This document shows, piece by piece, positions 14,047 to 17,202 of a stretch of DNA of 17,202 bases (the stretch's first letter is position 1; each line of letters starts with the position of its first letter). The notes under the pieces are model-generated. The model made no database searches and was not told where the DNA came from. It saw nothing but the letters and a program-made list of their open reading frames with translations. Source of the DNA: Bacillota bacterium (lineage in GTDB: Bacteria > Bacillota > UBA4882 > UBA8346); contig JAEZJK010000009.1 of the NCBI GenBank assembly GCA_023415835.1, forward strand, positions 1-17,202, given 5' to 3'. The position numbers and the translations under genes are program-made.

Positions 14047-15498
14047 TTGAAATTTATTAACTTAAATGCTTTAAATCAAAAAATCAGGCAGTCTTTTAAT
14101 AATAAAAATTTTAAATATGGCGGATATGCCACTATCCTCACCTTTATAGTGGTGGGCATGTTGATCATCGTAAACCTTTTAGCGGAACAAATTCCTCTCA
14201 AACTCGACTGGTCTAAAAATAGAATCTTTTCCCTTTCCGAACAAACCTACCAAATAATATCCGATTTGGAACAGGATATTACTGTTTATGCCCTTTACGA
14301 ATCCGGCAAAGAGAATACCGATATTACCGAGATTTTGAAAAAATACAGCGACCGTTCAAAAAAAATTAAGTTAAAATATGTCGATCCCAATAAAAATCCG
14401 GGGTTTACCAAAAAATACACTAAAGACGGCGAAAGGCTCAGTATCGGCAGTTTAGTCATTGAATCCGGCAAAAGAGTAAAAGTAATTCCCGCCAGCGACT
14501 TGTTCAACTTCGATTATAGCAATCCTTACCAACCCAGTGTCACCTCATTGGCAGTTGAACAACGGGTCACCGGCGCCCTTATGTTTGTCAAATCCGGAAA
14601 GGCTCCCAAAATATACACCCTTGAAGGTCACGGCGAACAATCATTACCCTTGGAAATCGCGAAACAACTTGAAACCGAAAACTACGAATTAAAACCGGTC
14701 AACCTTTACACCGCTCCGGTGCCTAATGATATGAACATTTTACTGGTTAATTCTCCAGAGCGGGATTTAACTATGACTGAAGTAGATAAAATCAGAGATT
14801 TTCTTGCCAATAAAGGCCGCGCCATTTTCATGGTAGATTTATTAAAAAATCAAGTACCCAATTTGCAAACCTTACTTCAAAGTTATGGGATTGCCCTCCA
14901 ACAAATCGCGGTTGTCGAAGGGGACAATAGCCGCTATATTCAAAATAATCCCTTATGGATCCAACCGGAAATGGAGTCCCATCAGATTATAGATTCGTTA
15001 GTATCGGATAAGATGCCGGTGATCATCCCGGTGGCCCAAGGCATCAAGATTCTAGACGTCAAAAAACGTTCTCTTGAAATAGAACCTTTACTAACCACCT
15101 CCAGCGCGGCCTGGGGTAAAACTAACCTGGATTCGGCTTCGTTGAATAAAACCGGTAATGATATTAATGGTCCGTTTAATATCGCGGTGGCCGTAACCGA
15201 CCAACCGGCCGATAGTCAAGCAGGTGATACCCGAATTGTAGTTATCGGTAACGGGATGTTTATCTCTTCGGATATCATCAACTCTATCCCCGGGAATGCC
15301 AACTTGTTGATGAACAGCTTTAGTTGGCTCCAGGACCAAAAAGCAAGTTTAACGATTAAACCCAAAAGTCTTTTAACAATGCGGTTGAATATCAATGGTT
15401 TCCAAACTTTATTACTATCCGGCTTCGTGGTAATAATCATCCCGCTCAGTATTTTAGGCTTTGGCCTAATGGTATGGCTAAAACGGAGGCATCTATGA
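14047..15498 (+). CDS. GldG-like ABC-transporter auxiliary protein
   Basis: This 483-residue membrane-anchored protein has one N-terminal helix (about 28-46, GYATILTFIVVGMLIIVNLL across 26-45) and one C-terminal helix (about 456-477). Between them lies a large extracytoplasmic domain. RIFSLSEQTYQIISDLEQDI (59-78) is the hallmark opening of GldG/ABC_transp_aux proteins. It is followed by YVDPNKNP, a VTGALMFV segment and YTLEGHGEQSLP, the GHGE motif typical of the family. A later GNGMFISSDIIN resembles the family's second conserved block. It starts at TTG 14047 after AGGAGGGA. The 3' end overlaps the next gene by four bases (ATGA). It probably senses or presents substrate to the permease; its exact role is unproven in any Firmicute that I know of. 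Confidence 0.9.
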   Translation: MKFINLNALNQKIRQSFNNKNFKYGGYATILTFIVVGMLIIVNLLAEQIPLKLDWSKNRIFSLSEQTYQIISDLEQDITVYALYESGKENTDITEILKKYSDRSKKIKLKYVDPNKNPGFTKKYTKDGERLSIGSLVIESGKRVKVIPASDLFNFDYSNPYQPSVTSLAVEQRVTGALMFVKSGKAPKIYTLEGHGEQSLPLEIAKQLETENYELKPVNLYTAPVPNDMNILLVNSPERDLTMTEVDKIRDFLANKGRAIFMVDLLKNQVPNLQTLLQSYGIALQQIAVVEGDNSRYIQNNPLWIQPEMESHQIIDSLVSDKMPVIIPVAQGIKILDVKKRSLEIEPLLTTSSAAWGKTNLDSASLNKTGNDINGPFNIAVAVTDQPADSQAGDTRIVVIGNGMFISSDIINSIPGNANLLMNSFSWLQDQKASLTIKPKSLLTMRLNINGFQTLLLSGFVVIIIPLSILGFGLMVWLKRRHL

Positions 15499-16901
15499 AA
15501 AAGACAAAAAACATCTTGGTTCTCTTTTTGGTAATGGCAGTTTTATTCTCCCTATACTTGTTTTTAAAATACCGCCCCCAAGATAAATCGGAAGATACCA
15601 AAGTCTCTTCTAATACTATTACCCTGGTTAACCTGGATCAAGAGGCCATTAATAAGATGGTAATCAAGTCCAACGGCAACACGCTCCGTTTTGAAACCAA
15701 AGGAGAGCTTTGGACTGCTAATTTCAATTTTCCATTGCTCCAAAGCGAAGTTAAAAACCTAGCCTATGTTTTTTGGGGCCTCCGGGCCGAGCAACTGATC
15801 GACGGCTCCCCGGATGAACTGGAACAATATGGGCTGAAAACCCCCGCGGCCATTGTCGAAGTTACCGTAAAAGATGACAAAACCCCAAAAGTCATGTATC
15901 TGGGCGATCTGACCCCATCCGGAACTTCTTATTATTTTAAATTAGCCGACGATCCTGGGGTTTACACGATAGCGGATTATAATGGAGCAAAATTTTTGCT
16001 TTCCCCGGAGGATTTTCGTGATAACAGCTTGGCACAAATAGAAATAGAAGAAATTAATTACTTTAAATTAACCCGGGCGGGAAAACCTGGACTCGAAGTT
16101 CAGTTGAATACTGAGAATTCCGAGTTTGCCCAATATGGGATTGGGATCTGGCAAATGACAAAACCGTATCGCGAACCGATGTCGGTTATCACCGATAAAT
16201 TCCAGCCGATCCTGGAATCGATCACTTCTATTACTACCGCTGAAAAATTTATTGACGATAATCCAGCTGACTTAAGCCGTTATGGTTTAACCAATCCTCA
16301 AGCGGAAGTTTTGATTAAAGATAAACAATCCCAATTCTGTTTATTAATCGGTAAACCAATGGATCAGGATTCATTTTATTGTAAAAAGTCCGATTCTAAA
16401 GCCGTTTTTACCATCAATAGCGACAATCTTTTCTTTCTGGAGACCAAACCCTTTGAACTTGTTGAAAAATTCGCCTTTATCGTTAATATCGACAACGTTG
16501 ATAAGGTCGTCGTTTCCGGGCTCGGTTTCAGCCATACCATGACTATTGCCCGTAACCAAAAAGCTTCCAAAGATGATTCGTCCGATTTTGAAGCAACTTA
16601 TCGAGTGGATGGTAAGAAAGTCAAAGAAGAACTCTTTAAAAAGGTTTATCAAAGCCTTATCGGCTTAATGGTGGAATCGGAGATCCAAGGCCAGCCGAAA
16701 AACGCCGCTTCGGAACTTATAATGACATTCTATCTGAATAAAGGCCCGGAACCGGAGATCCAGATTAATTATGCGCCTTACAATTATGATTTTTATGCCG
16801 TCTTCCGGGGCGGGAAAGCGGAGTTTTTAATATCCAAAGACCAAGTGAAATCGATGATCCGGGAGATGGAAAGTTTAATCCAGGGTAAAGGGACGAAGTA
16901 A
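15495..16901 (+). CDS. DUF4340 domain protein, last gene of the ABC operon
   Basis: This is a 468-residue protein with an N-terminal signal anchor (KKTKNILVLFLVMAVLFSLY) and a long extracytoplasmic region rich in beta strands. LWTANFNFPLLQSEVKNL and ELEQYGLKTPAAIVEV are the features by which I place it in DUF4340. That domain appears twice: the second copy is around DLSRYGLTNPQAEVLI with LLIGKPM. ATG 15495 is chosen over the ATG at 15474 because GGAGG lies 6-7 bases before it and it makes an ATGA overlap with the upstream stop, a standard coupling. DUF4340 proteins repeatedly follow GldG-like genes, so this is presumably a fourth subunit. Function unknown. Confidence 0.88.
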   Translation: MKKTKNILVLFLVMAVLFSLYLFLKYRPQDKSEDTKVSSNTITLVNLDQEAINKMVIKSNGNTLRFETKGELWTANFNFPLLQSEVKNLAYVFWGLRAEQLIDGSPDELEQYGLKTPAAIVEVTVKDDKTPKVMYLGDLTPSGTSYYFKLADDPGVYTIADYNGAKFLLSPEDFRDNSLAQIEIEEINYFKLTRAGKPGLEVQLNTENSEFAQYGIGIWQMTKPYREPMSVITDKFQPILESITSITTAEKFIDDNPADLSRYGLTNPQAEVLIKDKQSQFCLLIGKPMDQDSFYCKKSDSKAVFTINSDNLFFLETKPFELVEKFAFIVNIDNVDKVVVSGLGFSHTMTIARNQKASKDDSSDFEATYRVDGKKVKEELFKKVYQSLIGLMVESEIQGQPKNAASELIMTFYLNKGPEPEIQINYAPYNYDFYAVFRGGKAEFLISKDQVKSMIREMESLIQGKGTK

Positions 16902-16921
16902 AATAAAGGTTTAATAATATT

Positions 16922-16947
16922 AAGAGACCGTAATGGTCTCTTTTTTT
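16922..16947 (+). terminator. Intrinsic terminator of the ABC operon
   Basis: AGAGACC (16923-16929), loop GTAAT, GGTCTCT (16935-16941), then a run of seven T. It begins about 20 bases after the DUF4340 stop codon. Confidence 0.92.
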
Positions 16948-17056
16948 ATAATCCTTTTCAATTCATTTTAATTATATACTTGTTCGACTAATTATTCATC
17001 CATTAAAAATCTCGGGAAACTCCGTGAGCTTGTCAAATATAGTCATTCTTTAAAGT

Positions 17057-17202
17057 TTAGCTGGTCCGATCGTTGGAAACCGTTTCATAATAATCAAAAG
17101 AAGTTCCTAGTTTCCGTTTGAGTTTATCAGTGGCTTGGTTTAATTTGGCGACCGCCTCTTGGGGCAATGGTTTTTCCACCGCTTCCACATTGGCCTTTAG
17201 TT
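17057..17202 (-). CDS. C-terminal tail of an unidentified protein (5' part off the right edge)
   Basis: A minus-strand frame, open from the right edge, ends at TAA (17057-17059) after 47 visible codons. It reads VEAVEKPLPQEAVAKLNQAT, then DKLKRKLGTSFDYYETVSND. The lysine- and glutamate-rich helix and clean codon pattern suggest a real cytoplasmic protein end. There is too little to assign a family. It converges with the ABC operon. Confidence 0.5.
   Translation of the reverse strand, partial: LKANVEAVEKPLPQEAVAKLNQATDKLKRKLGTSFDYYETVSNDRTS

Overview
The window looks like chromosomal DNA from an anaerobic, nitrogen-fixing member of the Bacillota, probably one with an outer membrane. The evidence is moderate AT richness, strong GGAGG-type ribosome sites, many TTG/GTG starts, a clostridial-style nifH and pgi, and a secreted beta-barrel protein ending in Phe that would need an outer membrane. 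The lineage is an inference from these traits. I thought of Limnochordia/Hydrogenispora-like diderm Firmicutes but cannot prove it.

Layout. Bases 1-668 (minus) hold the start of nifH, which runs off the left edge. Divergent from it are pgi (971-2329) and aroA (2498-3811), separated by a spacer carrying a hairpin repeat. From about 3.8 to 9.8 kb lies a gene-poor accessory stretch. It holds an array of 21-bp units, a 120-bp inverted-repeat element, a relic resembling a DeoR regulator, an EFR1-type flavodoxin/ferredoxin protein (minus), a broken retropepsin-like protease gene with a PDZ domain (minus), a small conserved CPxC protein (plus), a GNAT acetyltransferase behind a truncated methyltransferase (minus), further coding debris, a second 21-bp array and a second copy of the 120-bp element. 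The two elements, 118/120 identical and in the same orientation, bracket this stretch.

From 9.8 kb the sequence returns to intact genes: a beta-barrel protein (plus) and an MscS-type channel (minus) converge on a shared bidirectional terminator. Then comes a four-gene plus-strand operon (12213-16901): ABC ATPase, ABC-2 permease, a GldG-like auxiliary protein and a DUF4340 protein. These genes are tightly spaced or overlapping and end at a clear intrinsic terminator. The window closes with the tail of an unrecognised minus-strand gene.

How the genes work together. The ABC operon should assemble one membrane complex related to the gliding-associated GldA/GldF/GldG transporter. The housekeeping genes pgi (glycolysis) and aroA (shikimate pathway) are independent of it. 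The most unusual signals are the paired 120-bp element, tandem repeats of unrelated sequence that share a 21-bp period at four intergenic sites (one supplying a ladder of -35-like hexamers to the mscS-like gene), and a protease gene broken at two identical A6 tracts plus one in-frame stop.
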